From Kingdonia uniflora (taxonomy: Eukaryota > Streptophyta > Magnoliopsida > Ranunculales > Circaeasteraceae): a stretch of 64,000 nt of DNA. A model generated the notes under the pieces. The model worked only from the letters and a program-made list of their open reading frames with translations. It did not search any database and was not told the DNA's origin. The stretch spans positions 558,001 to 622,000 of the forward strand of contig JACGCM010000940.1 of the NCBI GenBank assembly GCA_014058105.1, in the 5' to 3' direction. This document shows, in pieces, positions 33,988-47,115 of the stretch (the stretch's first letter is position 1; each line of letters begins with the position of its first letter). The position numbers and the translations under genes were made by a program.

Positions 33988-35388
33988 TGTAAACAAAATA
34001 GTGTGTAAATGGGGGAAGCTAAGCTTTGAAGAGGTCTTAGGTTGAACTGTGCAGTTTGATGGGGGAGTAGCTGGTGTCTTTGACCTAATCCGCTCCGTTG
34101 TGATCCTTCTTTTCTTTGCCTTGTCTCATTTTCCAATCCACCTATTAATTTAGGCATTGATGTCTACTATGCATAAATCTTAAAGTTCAGTAGTTTTTGG
34201 CAATTGCAGCATTGTCAGCAATAATCTATTTTTTAAACATGATGCTAGACCACACCCTTGGCTTGTTGGGACTGAAACTGCAACTTTTGTTATGATATGA
34301 GTGAGCTACAGTGAGATAGGGTTTACAGAGTTTAAGAGTAATTCCAGAGTAGCCATCATTTTAGGGTAAAATTCACTTCGCTTGCTCTTTATTTAGGCGC
34401 AGGTAGAGTGACTTCTCCCGTGCAGAAAATAAGCCTGATATTCTGTTTATGCACTTTTTTGTTTGGGATTTTCTTACATGAGCCACTCTTATACAACCCA
34501 ATAATAAGTAAATGGTGACATAGTTGCTCCTTTTCCCAGATGATTTTGATGATACGTGATTCATTATGCATCAACCTTTCTGTTTCTGAAGGTGGGTCTC
34601 GTCGTATATTTAATTCAATCTATGAACCATGAACCATGAACTATGTTCTTACGTACGCCATTTGTTTTCCGTATTTATACATACTGGACAAGTTTCTTTT
34701 GCAGTAAGTTCACTTTCATTACGTCTTACCTTTTGATAATATAATCTGTACCAATCTATATTAATTTCTATTGCAATTTTTTTTTTGTTTTTTGTTGTGT
34801 TGGCTCAGAGCTTGGCTTATCAGTTCCAAGGTGAAAGCGTAATCAGATAAATTAATCAGATGAAGATGCATAATAATTTCATTTTTGAAGTCTTATTGTT
34901 CTTCCAGCAACATATTTCTTATGCAATATTTGTAAGGAAAAGCTGTATAACTTCGGATATACGATTTATTGAATTGCTTCAGTTATAAAAAAGAAGTTTA
35001 TGAGATCTTACTTATTCTCTTGCTTTCATATTTTCATCTTAATTTTCTCCATTGCCACCTCTTTTTTTTTTTTTTGCTACTGTAAACAGAGAAGGGGATT
35101 ACTGATCAGGGATACCTTGATCTTATAACGCAAGCAATTTTTTTATTATTTTTTGTGTGTGGTAAAAACAAATATAGATGAAGGCCAAATTCTTGGTTTA
35201 CAATCAGAAATTGAATTGGATATATTTGAATTTCAAATAGAGTACCTTCTGCTAAATTCCTGATAGCATTTATTCTCAATTTGTGTTTAATCCCTTAGGG
35301 ACCCGACCAGTGGTAAGTGACAGATTTGTTGTTTTGATGCTGGAATTAGAACTAATACTGTGAATATCTTTATTCGTTCCCACGATTA
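33988..35388. other. Gene-less AT-rich spacer
   Basis: No coding block was recognised. One acceptor-like site (ttggctcag ending near 34808) is followed by a short open stretch, SLAYQFQGESVIR-stop, which could be a small exon but has no other support. T-runs at about 34778 and 35060 are simple. Confidence 0.4.
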
Positions 35389-36110
35389 TGTTGTGCAGGA
35401 AATCAGAAACATATGAAGAACTGAATTCCCGATTTCTCCCCTTTTATCAACATTATCAATCCTTGATTTGTACTTATTTCCAAAACTCGACCAGCTACAG
35501 TAACTTCGAACTACAGCTATAGTAACTGCTACCTGCTACAGTAACTTCGACCTGCTACAATACATCGAATTGATACAACTACAGTACTTCGAATACCAAC
35601 AGTAATTTTGAGCTGTTATAGCGCGATTGGATGTAAGGGCTAATTCCGAATCTCAAGCTCAGACTTCAGTATACGACTATCACGCATTTACTCGACCTCG
35701 TCAACAAACACGTGACGCATTTATGACACATTATGGAGCAGTTACAAAGAAGAAGAGTTACTCAAGCTGTTATTCGACTATTATGAAGACTCATCAAAAC
35801 TTGATATTGTAACATTCCTCATTAAAGCAAATAATGGTCATGTTATAAAACCTATAAATAGGCACAGAGAGCTACAGTTTATGGGGGGAGCTTCACTGAC
35901 ACACATTCAGGACAGCTTCTGAGAGACCTTTTCTAATATCTCTCTCCCATGTAATAGTTAGCAATCTATAAACAACTCTTTCTCAAATCCTCAGGAGAGG
36001 TTGTGGTTTTTTACCCATTCAAGGGTTTTCCACGCTAAATCTTTGTGCTTGCTATTACTTTTACTCTCATATTATTCAAAACTCTATGGTGTAAAACACT
36101 GTTTTCGGTC
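35389..36110 (+). mobile_element. Probable solo gypsy-type LTR
   Basis: Contains a TATA-like tataaatagg near 35855, a transcribed-leader style region, and an R/U5-like end (gggttttccacgctaaat, then ctttgtgcttgctatta). The same order, including a ..cgctaaa.. block, appears in the LTR at 36321-36846, so a related element is likely. No coding region follows before the next LTR. Ends are approximate. Repeated ctacagtaacttcga words occur at 35495-35560. Confidence 0.5.
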
Positions 36111-36320
36111 TCTACAAAAATAGGCTATTACATGTACCATCTAAGACTGCCACTAATGTCTAAACCTGTGTTCATGCTTTTATGCGAGCTATGTTAGCAT
36201 ACCCAAAACCTGTTGGGGTCATGATTTGGCTAAGCCATATTTGACCTCTTCGGTTTTATTTTCATTGAAGGGTGTATAAACTACTATAAACATATTATGG
36301 GAAACAATGAAGGTGTTATG

Positions 36321-36846
36321 TGTAGGGACCTGTCCCTCGAACTTGGATAATATCAAACTGGGATAATATCAAATCCACCCAATGCTAGATTCACGCAACA
36401 TACACTGTCAACAATGACACCTAGATCATGAACTGAAGAAGAACGTGGCTCGAGCACTCCAAATAAAACAGAACAAGTCAATGACACCTGTCTCCCACGA
36501 ACTAGCAGTTACAGGTCTAACTACCACTTACCCCCATTTTCAGGAGAACCTGCTTACACACAAAAACGAACTGAGGATGAGGTCTATAAAAGGAATAAGA
36601 TATAGAGGAATAAAAGACCAAGTTTTTCTAGCTCAAACAATCTTACATTGTAATCAAATATCAATCAAACAAATAAAAGTTATAGTTACTAAATTTTTTA
36701 AGCTGAGGTCGGGTTTTTTTTTTTATATACCTATTCAGAGGTTACTACGCTAAAACCTGTGTCAATTTCTATTATTTATTTTATTTGTTGTCACGAGTAC
36801 ATTTGGTGTAAGAGCCCTTCGAGATATTACGAAATTATGCCCTTAC
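36321..36846 (+). mobile_element. 5' LTR of a Ty3/gypsy (probably Tat-lineage) element
   Basis: It begins tgtagggacc and ends ccttaca (TG..CA). It is followed three bases later by tggcgccgtctgtggga (36850-36866), the primer-binding-site style found next to the 5' LTR in plant gypsy elements of the Tat/Athila type. A TATA-like tataaaagg lies near 36582. The gag region follows. I did not find a matching 3' LTR in the window. Confidence 0.75.
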
Positions 36847-36928
36847 ATTTGGCGCCGTCTGTGGGAAAGAAGAAAACATTTCCACGAAATCCTAAAACAC
36901 ACATTTACTTAACGATCAATTTTCAACC

Positions 36929-38666
36929 ATGGTGACTTCTAAGCGACCAACCACTGTAGTTCAGCATGAACTCTCCATTGAACCTGATCAGCTAGCAGAA
37001 TTAAGGGCAAACCTCAACGCCAAAATAAAGAAGCAGAATAAGCTCGAACTTCAGTCGACACACGACCGAGAGCTTCACGAACAGGAACTCGAAGATAAAC
37101 GTAAAGCTCGCCTAACAGAATTCAAACGACATGAAGAACAGATGGCCACGATGTAGACTGCCTTGAAAGCACTACAAGACAATCAATAGGTTTAGGTTCC
37201 CAGGGAGCGTGAGGCCATACCAACGATTTTTAGGGTTTCAACATGAGATAGGTTGGGACCTCGAGGCACAAATAAGAGAGGAGCTTCTAGGCATCAACGT
37301 AACAATATACACGTACCAGAAGCCTCAATTCATCTGGGACGAGAAGATCAGTAAGAAATTAGCAGGGGACGCAGGCACTCGAGGTATTCAACAGAAGAAC
37401 CACGACTTCCATCCAGGGTCCCAGTTCGTGAGCGTTTGAGTGAGGGAAGCGGTAATCATAATCCCCGACCTGCACTCCAAGTCGTTTAAGCACCACGTTA
37501 GTACGTCACATAGGAACATATGGATCAGCGAATCAAAGAGTTGATAGAAGCTCAAGCTTTCGGCAGTAAGGACGAGTTAAATGGATTGCAAGGTAGTCCG
37601 ATTGTTAAAGAGTTGCTCGATATGGAAGTACCGACAGGGTTCCATACTCCAAAAATACGTAAGTACAAGGGAGTTGATCCTAAAGAGCATGCCCAATAAT
37701 TATGAGATTCATTGGGGTATATTCAAACTTGAATCACAGTCTTTGTCGACTGTTCGCTACCAGTCTCCAGGGGGAACCACTCCGATAGTTCCATTCTCTA
37801 CCTAAAAATTCAATCCTTACATTCGACCAGTTACAGAAGATCTTCGTCAAGACGTATGATCATAACAAGGACAATGAAGAAAATTTATACACTCTTATCA
37901 GTCTTAGGGGGAAAATCTTGAAGTCTTTGCAAAGAAGTTTCTCGAACTTGCCCGGAAGGTGGATAATCTCGAACAAAAGACAACCGTTTTCGCATTTACC
38001 AATGCACTACAGATCGACTGTAAAGCCAAGGAGCATCTTTTCTTAAACAAACCCTCAACTTTGGAGGACATGATTACAAAGGTAAATGGATATATCGACC
38101 TGGAATTGATGATGACCGAAAGGTATAAATCTACTAAAAATGTCATAGTCGTTAAGGGTCCAAACACAGATCGAGACAATGAACATAACCAAAATGGCCA
38201 AGGTGATAAAAAGCGAGCTAAAACAAACACATGCAAATCACGAAAATTAAATTTATTACCCAAGCTGGTCATTCTGAAGATGAATGTCAGAATCTCAGCG
38301 ATCTACCCTATAATGGAGAAAGACAAGTTCTTCCGTGTAGCTCAACCTCTAGAGCCAATCGAAGACAAACCGTATTGTATGTACTATAAGGTAACACATC
38401 ATGAGACCAACAACTGTTACGCTGTACAGAGATTGTTGGAGTACATTTTTAAAGACAGAAGAATGCACGAGTACATTATCGATCTGGAGGGCTATAATAA
38501 TAGAAGCTACAAGAAGCAGGTCGAAGTAATTCAGGTCGAATATCAATCCAAGGAAAAAAACTTATACCACCTCTACCACAGTCACATGATCGAGATCCAC
38601 GAGATCAACAATTCAACCAGATTCAAGAGGAGGAGGTTAATGGAGTGTTGCGACCTCATTGTTTAG
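36929..38666 (+). pseudogene. Gypsy gag region, broken
   Basis: Frames in order: 36929-37156 (an N-terminal Lys/Glu-rich coiled segment, ending in a stop), 37209-37439, 37581-37805 and 37959-38666. The last one carries FTNALQIDCKAKEHLFLNKP and, further on, the KPYCMYYKVTHHETNNCYAV block that stands at the gag/protease border of plant gypsy polyproteins. The original would have been one long frame and is now cut by several stops and shifts. It would form the particle shell of the element. Confidence 0.75.
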
Positions 38667-38777
38667 GACAAAGAAGCTAAATTCCTTCCCGAATCAAGCA
38701 ATCGATGAATCAGAATTTCATTTAAAGATTACGACATAGGTCATGTCAATTTCCCACATCATGTTGTACTGGCTATC

Positions 38778-39206
38778 ATGCTTAAAATGAGGAACTTTAT
38801 AATGCATACCATGATGGTAGATACATGCAGTGGAATTGAAATCCTTTTTAAGAGTACAATCGAGCAAATGGGACTCGCGGATAAAGTTGTACCAAGCGAC
38901 ATCAATATTAATAGATTTAATGGGTCTAAAGAAGAACGAGTAGGAAAGATCATCCTACCAATCACTGCTGGACCCACCACTCTCGACGTTACATTCTACA
39001 TCATCAAAGTAAAATCCTGCTACCTAGGGATAATGCGTCGTTACTGGTTGTACAATATGGAAGCGATCCCATCCACATACCATCAGATACTTCGTTTCAA
39101 ATACAATGATGGAATCTACGTGATCAAAAGAAGTCATAAGCTCTCACGGGCTTGCAAAAACATAATATCTACCATATTTGACACATTTGACAAATTTGCG
39201 TCATAG
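38778..39206 (+). pseudogene. Gypsy protease region, broken
   Basis: The frame contains MMVDTCSGIEILF where the retropepsin active site normally reads V-D-T-G-S-S. The Gly-Ser pair is altered, which should abolish activity. Downstream blocks (NINRFNGSKEERVGKIILPI; LDVTFYIIKVKSCYLGIM) fit the flap and C-terminal half of plant gypsy proteases. It lies directly after gag. Confidence 0.75.
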
Positions 39207-40990
39207 CAATTATAGAAAGCTGGTCACGTCGAGGATCGGCCTTCTACAGTCGAACCTACAAAATACATTGAGATCGATAGACATAGAAGGGGTACATATA
39301 TTGGTACCAAGCTTGTCCAACAGGAGAAAGAAGCTCTAATACAATTCTTATAATTATACAAAGATGTGTTCGCCAAGACTTTCCAAGAAATGTCAAGAGT
39401 CAACCGAGCTAAAATTTATCACAAATTGAGCATCAGAGATAACTTTACGGCAGTCAAATAGAAACAGAGGAGACTCTTACCTCGTCTCAGGGATGAGGTT
39501 AACAAAGAAATTGATAAATTGATCAATGCCAAATTTATTTGGGAAGCCAAATACCCGGATTGGATTCTGAACATTGTAGCTGTTCCAAAGGAAAAATGGG
39601 AAAGTCCGTGTTTGTGTAGATTTCACAGATCTTAACAAACACATACTAAAAGACAGTTTCCCTCTTCCCATTATTCATCAAATTTTAGACTCTACAGTAG
39701 GGCACGAGCTATTATCTATGATGGACGCTATTTCAGGATACAACCAGATACCTCTCTTAAACGAAGATCAAGAAAAGACCACCTTCATCACTGAAAGGGG
39801 CCTTTATTGTTACAAAGTCATGCCATTCGGCCTCAAAAATGCTGGAGCAACCTATCAAAGGCTCGTAACAAGTATGTTCAAGGAACATTTGGGGAAAATT
39901 GTCAAAGTATACATCGATGATATGCTCTGCAAAAGCTTAAAAAAGGAAGATTATATAACACATCTCGATACAATTTTCAACATCTTGTGGTCATACATAA
40001 TGAAATTCTACTCATATAAGTATCAATTCGGGGTACACTCTGGCAAGTTTCTAGGACACCTTATCAGCAAGAAAGGGATCGAAGCTTATCCAGATCAAAT
40101 TCGAGCTTTAATTAACATGCTATCTTCACAAACAAAGAAAGATGTACAGAAGCTCGTTGGTAAGATAGCAGCTCTCAACAGATTCGTTTCTAAGTCTTTA
40201 GATCGATGTCGCTGGTTGTTTATGTTGCTTCATGGATCTACCAGAAGAGGCAAAGATCAACAAAACAAGGCGATCGAATGGACAGAAGAATGTGAAGTAG
40301 TTTTCCAAGAACTTAAAATGTACCTTGGAAAGTCTGCCGTAATGAGCACTCCGATCGAGAACGAGGAATTAATCATCTACCTCGCTGCTGCAGAAAACTC
40401 CCTAAGCTCGGTTCTCTTATGACTCAAAGGAAAAATTGAGAAGCCCGTGCATTTCATAAGCAATACTCTTACACTGGCAAAATCAAGATATTCTAAGATA
40501 AAATGACTCCTCCTTACACTCATTTACACTTCCTAGAAGATCAAGCACTATTTTTAAGCCCATTCGGTCAAAGTCATGGCCAACTATCCCCTTCGGAAAG
40601 TGCTATCTAAAAAGGTGAAATCACGTAGCGTACAACAGTGGTCAGTAAGTTTGAGGGAGCATGATATCAAATTCGAACAGAGAACCTCAAAAAAAGGTCA
40701 AACAATGGCTAATTTTTAGTAGACTTCCCAGTAGAAGATCCAAATTGGGAAGAATACGATCCAGATCTAATAGAGGAAATTGAAGACGATCCACCTTCAA
40801 AGCCCTTCAAAGAACGAGCTGAGTAGATTACACAAAAGTGTTGGCAACTTTTAACAGATGGATCAGCCGGACCCGCACGGTTAAGGATTGGAATCATACT
40901 AATTACACCCTTAAATGAAAAAATTGAGAAGTCAATCTGATTAAACTTTAAAGTATCGAATAATATCTTAGAGTACGAAGCATTCATTCA
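39207..40990 (+). pseudogene. Gypsy reverse transcriptase and RNase H, broken
   Basis: 39470-39590 gives RLRDEVNKEIDKLINAKFI. After a frameshift near 39595, VRVCVDFTDLNKHI leads into the 234-codon frame 39718-40422 with MMDAISGYNQIPL, MPFGLKNAGATYQRL and the active site VKVYIDDM (near 39910). These are the three RT catalytic Asp blocks, all still present. RNase H follows from about 40423, broken by stops. The arrangement gag-PR-RT-RH-INT is the Ty3/gypsy order. Confidence 0.85.
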
Positions 40991-41094
40991 TGCTCTAGAT
41001 ATGACATTGGAGATCGGAGTTCCTGATCTATCGGTCTATACAGACTCATTGCTTAGTTCATCACTACTCCGAGCGATATAAGAAAAATAGCAAA

Positions 41095-41730
41095 ATGATT
41101 GATTATGCAGCCTTTGTTGCTAAAAAGGTGAGCAAATTTGAAAAAGCTACGCTAAATTATTTACCTCGTGAAGAAAACCGGCACGCTGATTCCTTAGCTT
41201 ACTTAGCAGGGGTATTAGGTATAGAAGCGCGGTACCTCCAAATCGAAGTGATATCAACCCCCAGCATTGATCTCCCGACGATATGCGTGATCAACACTGT
41301 TGGCGATGAAGAGGACGACGACGATTGGAGAAAGCCTTTCCTCACATATATCAGCCCAAAAAATAAATGTGATGGGCCACTTCCAGAAGATCCAAAGGAG
41401 CGCAAATAATTGATTAAAAACTCCAAGCTTTACACAGTTCAGAAAGATGATTTATATAGAAGATCGGTCACTGGACCGTACCTCAACTGCCTCTCGAAAA
41501 AAGAAGCTGATGGAATGTTAAAAGATTTACATGAAGGAACTTGTGGCTCCCATACTGTATGTCGATCTCTTGCAAACAAAGTAATTACACAAGGAGTTTT
41601 CTTGCCAGGAATGCGTAAGCAGACTGATGAATATTCACAAAAATGTGACGCATGCCAACGACATGGTAATCAAATACAAGATTCTGCTCTCGAACTCCAT
41701 GCGAGTAAGGTATTTTGGTCTTCAAAGTAA
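41095..41730 (+). pseudogene. Gypsy RNase H end and integrase zinc finger, truncated
   Basis: 41095-41409 matches the end of RNase H and the linker (NYLPREENRHADSLAYLA, with the catalytic Asp in HADSLA). A TAA divides it from 41410-41730, which carries the integrase HHCC zinc finger (HEGTCGSH, then CDACQRHGNQ). The integrase core is then cut by the CACTA-like transposon. About 100-120 residues containing the first two catalytic acidic residues (of D,D-35-E) are missing before reading resumes at 48315. Confidence 0.85.
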
Positions 41731-41740
41731 GACTCTGCTG

Positions 41741-41985
41741 ATAGCATTTGTCTAATGATATCTATTGTCTTTTTAATAGCATTTGTCTAACGCTATCCAT
41801 TATCTTTTCTATAACATTTGTCTAACGCTATATATTATCTTTTCCATAACATTTGTCTAATGCTATCTATTATCTTTTCCATAGTATTTGTCTAGTGCTA
41901 TCTATTATCTGTACCATAATATTTGTCTAATGCTATATATTATCTGTAACATAACATCTTCAAATGCTATATTTACTCAACAAAT
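41741..41985. repeat. 35-bp subterminal tandem array, seven units
   Basis: Units of the form ata[g/a]catttgtctaa.gctat start at 41741, 41776, 41811, 41846, 41881, 41916 and 41951, exactly 35 bases apart, with substitutions between units. Each ends in a (t)attatcttttcc-like spacer. Subterminal short repeats of this kind are the TnpA-binding region in En/Spm-type elements. Confidence 0.9.
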
Positions 41986-42392
41986 TAGTAGTAAAAAACA
42001 ATTACAATGTTCAATAAACCCTATCATTAACACTTTCTAAATTACAAAAATGAAATTAACATTTCATCAAATAAATAAAAGTCACAGCTTTACTGCAAAA
42101 ATGACTCTAATACAATAAAAGTTGATCTTATAATCATCATATTCAGGTCTTCAACAAAATAGAAGAAAGATAAATCAAATCCCTTCTTATTTATGTACAA
42201 TAGCCAAAACACTGTAGGAAATCATTTTCAACTGCGACTCCATCATAAACTAGATAAAAGATACGAAACAGAGTGTAAGCAAATTAAATTATAAATACTT
42301 AAACAATCATACCATATCTAATCCGAAAATAAACACTAATCATGAATCTTACTTTAAATTTTCTTATATAAATATCAGGTATAAGTCTACTT

Positions 42393-43434
42393 AGGGTTGT
42401 TCACGGGTCGGGTTGGCCCGGGTTAAGCTCTAAACCTGAGCCGACCCGGTCTGGTCGGGTTACAACATTTTCAACCCGAATTCAAACTAAGTAGTTGTAA
42501 AAACCGAACTGGAACCGATCCAAATTGATCGGGTCGGGCGGGGTTCTGAACTCGGGTTTTGATTTGTTTTATTTTAAAAAAAACCACATTGAGGAGAGCA
42601 CTTGTACTATTTTGGTAGTCAAACTCAAAAGGACATAAAAATAGTTGGGTGGGGACAACTTCAAAGCAATAACATAAAAGTGGTTGGGACAAGCTTTAAA
42701 GCAATAACTTCAAAACAATAATTCGGTTCAAAATTCTACAAACATATCAGCATTCTAGCTCAGATCTAAGCTTTCACTCCACCTATTTTTGCTTCGTTTT
42801 CTCATCTCCCATATTTTTGAACCAAATTTATATCAAGCTTCACTCCATATATCCACACCCTTATTTTTGCTTCATCGTTTCATTAGAGCTCAGATCTACA
42901 AGCTTCATCGTCTCATCTCCCCCAACTTATTTTTGTAATGTGCCTCTCTTAACCTTCAAAGCTCAGATCTTTAAGAAAATGGTAAAAAAAATCACTCGAT
43001 TCGGCATGTTCTTCGCACTTCAAAAATTTCTGAAATTTGGTGAAAGAAGTTGGGTTTTAAGGGTTGGAAGAACTTGAATCTGTTGCATTTGCTGTTTTGG
43101 GTGTTGGAAGAAGTTGAATCTGTGTTGGGTGTTGGGTGTTGGGTTTGTGGTTTCAATATGTGGTTTGTGGTTAGAATATATGATTTATTTTTTATGTTTT
43201 GATCACTGATTTGTTGAATGGATCAAATAATATATTGTAAAGTCTAAACTACCCGGTTCGGGTCGGGTTTTAACATACACCAAATTATGAACCCGAACCG
43301 ATTACATACGGGTTCTAAAATTCAAACCCGAAACCGAACCGACAAATCCCTAACCCGGACGGAACCGGCCAGTTCGGGTCGGCCCGGTTCGGGTTCTTGG
43401 GTTTTCGGGTTTAGGTGTGCAGCCCTAGCCCTAG
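42393..43434. mobile_element. Non-autonomous hAT-like element
   Basis: The left end agggttgttcacgggtcggg and the right end, inverted (agggctgcacacctaaaccc, then gaacccgaaccggg), are related terminal inverted repeats rich in gggtcgggtt words. An 8-base near-perfect target duplication flanks it: gtctactt (42385-42392) and gtctacta (43435-43442), the length expected for hAT elements. The interior has no transposase; open frames in it are short. Confidence 0.65.
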
Positions 43435-43739
43435 GTCTACTAATGTATAAGAATTGGATTATATAAGGATGTAGTGATATATTTGTTATTAGCTAAATTC
43501 GGTCTAACCTCTGATAATTTTGGTTCAAGTTCAATCACATCTACTTGTATGCTTTCGAATAAAATCAAATTTCAAAAAACAAAATGTTCATAAAATAAGT
43601 AGTTCATTATTATAGAACACATACATGGTAGATTTGTCAATGGACCATTTACATAGTCAATGATCTTAAATTCAAATTAGAGTAACTCAACTGAAATGGG
43701 CACTAATGTGTTGTACTTGGCCTCAGATTTAGAAAAGCT

Positions 43740-45922
43740 AGCTTCATTGATAAGTCATTTTGTTCTGCTTGTAGGAAGATCTCCGAGGTTTCCGTACCAA
43801 TTTCCCAAATCACTGGAACTTCCAACTTTCTATAAAAATTGAAGGAAATGGAAGAAGAAAAATAACACTGAAATTAGTAAACTAGTATAATACATGAAAA
43901 TGCTAACTGTTTACATATAAAGAAGGAAATCATATTTGTTGGGCAATAGCCCCTAATGGTAGTTTGATACATACCCTTCGATGCACTTGGACTTGCAACG
44001 GTTAATCATACTAAGTATAATTCCCAAATATATAGTCGAATTGCCTAGCCAACTTTTGTGCCTCTTTCAAAGGTGAAATATCCCAAAACTTCAAGACTTA
44101 AACGCATTTAGAGCCTTCCTTGAGAATATCAAGGAATGTCTACAGTTCAGAAAAGAAAGGCATGAGAACCCCATGGATCTTGTCTTGTTTCAATACCCCA
44201 TCCCCAGTGTTGAGGTTTTTACGCTTTTGAGGATAGTGCCAGCCATTTGAGAGCTTCATCATTAGATTAACCACTTTTCTCTAAATATGTACTTTTATTC
44301 TTTCCAAAGACTTCTTAAAACCGTCTCCAAACGTAACCTATCGAAAATAAAAATATAGCATTATTACAGTGACCAGTTGAAACAACATATTATTACAGTG
44401 CATTAACTAGATGAAAATTTTAGGCCGTAACTTCTGTTATGACCTTGAATATATGATCTACTTTTTACTTTTGTACACTATAATTCACAGTCTTTGAAAG
44501 AAGATTAGTTTTAATTGTATGATACGATACAAAGTTATAAAATCCCAAAATTTAACCTTTATAAAAGAGAAAAAATAGGAATGACAGGCAGCCGGCACTC
44601 AAAAGCTACATTTACTTGAGGATAGAGGTGGCAAACCTTCTACCTTGCACCTTTGAAAAGTAAATCCCCATTAAGTAAATAATCCAGTTGATCAAGCTCG
44701 ATCACGCTATTTATTATTGCTTTAGATAACCCTTCATCATCATTGGCATTAAAGAAGCACCCCCGTCCTTTGTGTCGATTACTAACTTCTTCCAAACTGA
44801 ACCACTGTTGATTTATGTATGCTCATTCCCCAATATCCAAAGGCAATATATGCAGTTAGAAAGTTAAAGACTACAAAAAATTACTAACAAAGTTCATTGA
44901 GAATAAAGTGCCTACTAATACGCTAAGGCATTATATATACCTTTTTGTTGTGAGAGCCAGATTTGTTCTTTGGCTATTTGAAAGAAACCCCACGGATCCA
45001 TTCCAGTTAGATCTTACAGTAGAAATAATAATGACATCTTCCTCACTACCTTAAAACCCGTAAATAGATCGAATTCTCAATGAGAAATCACTGCAGTTCT
45101 CGTATTTAGATCCAAATTTGGTTATAAGTGCAGAAACTTGAGCTTTATACGAGGATATAATGCCAATACTAATCTTAATCCTCGTAAAAACTGAGGCTGT
45201 AAAAGTAGTGACAGGGTCATATTGATCATGATTATAGGAAAAAATCAATAAACAATTATAAACAACATAGGGAAGTTCTCGAGGTATATAATGCTATTGA
45301 GAAACCGAATACACGTACCTCACTAAAGGTTTTCGACAATCTCAGCAACTACAGCTATTTCTACCATATTTTTCAAGCTATGTTTGTTATTATATACCTC
45401 CTTCCCATTGGCAGCATTTATGAATGAAAGAGGTCCAAACATGTTTCCTTGAAGAATCTGTCGCTTGTAGGTACTTTCATTGACATTTGGAGCATCTGAA
45501 ATCTGTTTGCTATAGAATTCGGCGTTTAGGAATAAGCTTATGGATGGGTGCATTCAGTATTGTACATTGAGTTGGTGCTTATTGTGTCCCAGTGATACCA
45601 ATCTCTCAAACATACTTCTCCCAAACTCAACCTCCTTCAAAACTTGATAAATAACCAAGTATTGTTAATAATACACCTATCTCAAGCTCAAGAAAATGTA
45701 AAATTAATACAAGAACTCAAACCTTGCTTATAATCGTTGCAGGTAATTGACACTCATCACCTATGAGAGTAATGTGTTGGATTCCAGGGAGTTGTAGAGG
45801 GATTAGGGTTTCACATTCTTTAATTGCTGAGCCGCTTCATCAATGCCCAATAGCCCAAATGGAATCATTCCTTTTGAATGCAGCTTAGCAGAGCTGGAAA
45901 TAGTACAAAAAATAAGGCATGC
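43740..45922 (-). pseudogene. SEN1/MAA3-like RNA/DNA helicase gene fragment (captured)
   Basis: Minus-strand exon-like blocks, separated by intron-like gaps. 45922-45803: ACLIFCTISSSAKLHSKG then LLGIDEAAQ (helicase motif II, DEAA). After a frameshift near 45830, ECETLIPLQLPGIQHI and GDECQLPA (motif III) follow. 45641-45323: EFGRSMFERLVSLGHNKHQL, then QY*MHPSISLF, where the Arg of QYRMHP (motif IV region) is a stop. 45248-44940: IGIISSYKAQVSAL, then [13 protein letters not shown] (motif V) and [11 protein letters not shown] (motif VI region). 44830-44640: DQLDYLLNGDLLFKGARW. 44340-43740: the C-terminal tail, with LMMKLSNGWHYPQKR. The Walker A N-terminal part is absent. The family is the SF1B Upf1-like helicases (SEN1; MAGATAMA3 in Arabidopsis). 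Stops and shifts make it a pseudogene; it lies wholly inside the CACTA-like element. Confidence 0.82.
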
Positions 45923-45949
45923 ATGTTGCAAATACATTTGTTTAATTTT

Positions 45950-46015
45950 ATGACAAAAATCCTTACATGGAATGTTAGGGGTCTTAATAGACCCCAAATA
46001 CAAAGAAGGTTAGGG
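45950..46015 (+). mobile_element. Tiny LINE endonuclease start, plus strand
   Basis: Reads MTKILTWNVRGLNRPQIQRR, the conserved N-terminus of the LINE ORF2 endonuclease, starting at about 45950. It stops matching near 46015, where a second LINE in the opposite orientation begins. Confidence 0.6.
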
Positions 46016-47080
46016 TTAAATTTATCAACCATACCTCTGATAGTAGTACAGGTACTTTCATTTCCAGCTCCCCTACAGTTCCAGCAAAGTGTTTTAATCA
46101 TCTTAACCCGGATCTTTGTTTTTGCCCTTTTTTCTCCACCTGATTGTGATTGTCATTCACTTTAGGCTTATTTTTCTTCAAATTTCTTTTGTTTCTCACT
46201 TGCTCCCATTCATCCTCAACCTCATGGGGAAGACATTGCATTACTTGAACATGATCACCCTCTTCATTGCCCTTTCTTTCTGAATTATTATCATCTTCAT
46301 GAGAGTCTTCACTGTCACTCTCCTCAGACTCATATTCAACCCCTTCTTCATTATTGCCTTCTAATTTCTCTTGATCAACTATATCAGTCCAAAATAGTAT
46401 GATAGCTTGTGCTTCACTAGCCACTTTAGATTTACTCCACCCTCCTTATCCAGAAAATGCATTGGACTACTGATTTCATCAATGTTATTCCCTTGTCCAT
46501 TCATTTTTTGTATTGCACTTTCCCATGCTTCAATTTCTTGCCTGACTTTGCTTGTTAGCTCAAGAGCACCAACACTACTTTGTGGAGTTTTGTCCACCGT
46601 TACTTCTTTGTTCTTCTCTTCTACTATCTCTTCATTTCTCCCCTTATTGTCTTCCCCATTTTGTTTCTTCTTTATGTTTCTTTTCTTCTTTTTCTTCTTC
46701 TCTCCTTCCATATCTTTAGTTGTACCCTTCTCTTCTACAATAACTTCTTTTTGCATATCTCTACATTCTGAGACAATGTGGCATACCCACCTTACAATGT
46801 GAGCAGATTTTTGGTGTTTTTTCCAGCATAATTTCTTGAAAGAATTCATAGCCTTCCCTTTCAACTAGAATTTTATTAAGGACAGGTTTAGACAAGTCAA
46901 TATCTAGTAGAATATTAACTTGATTACCACAAACGGAATTACCTAGTAAGTAATGCTAAATTCCCTTTCACACTATGGTATAGAATGTGTATTATATGTC
47001 ATATAGGGGATACAAGAATAAATTTTTAGTATTAACCAAAATGGTAGACTTCAAGTTCGACATAGTCGAAACCATGCTTT
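46016..47080 (-). mobile_element. LINE 5' fragment: ORF1 and endonuclease start
   Basis: On the minus strand, the ORF1 part near 46900-46760 reads DIDLSKPVLNKILVEREGYE and then a CCHC knuckle (ICSHCK.VGHIVSECRDMQ, with a frameshift). A long Lys/Glu-rich tail follows (46700-46098). The endonuclease then starts at 46101 (MIKTLCWNCRGAGNES) and breaks off after about 25 residues near 46016. The hydrophobic plus-strand frames at 46407-46802 are only the complement of the Lys/Glu-rich tail. Confidence 0.75.
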
Positions 47081-47115
47081 CAGAGGTATTATAAGAGGGG
47101 ATATACTTTAATAAT

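Noticed and set aside
46407..46802. Plus-strand hydrophobic 131-codon frame (possible membrane protein)
   Set aside because: It is the exact complement of the Lys/Glu-rich tail of a LINE ORF1 on the minus strand; Phe/Leu/Ser runs are the expected shadow.
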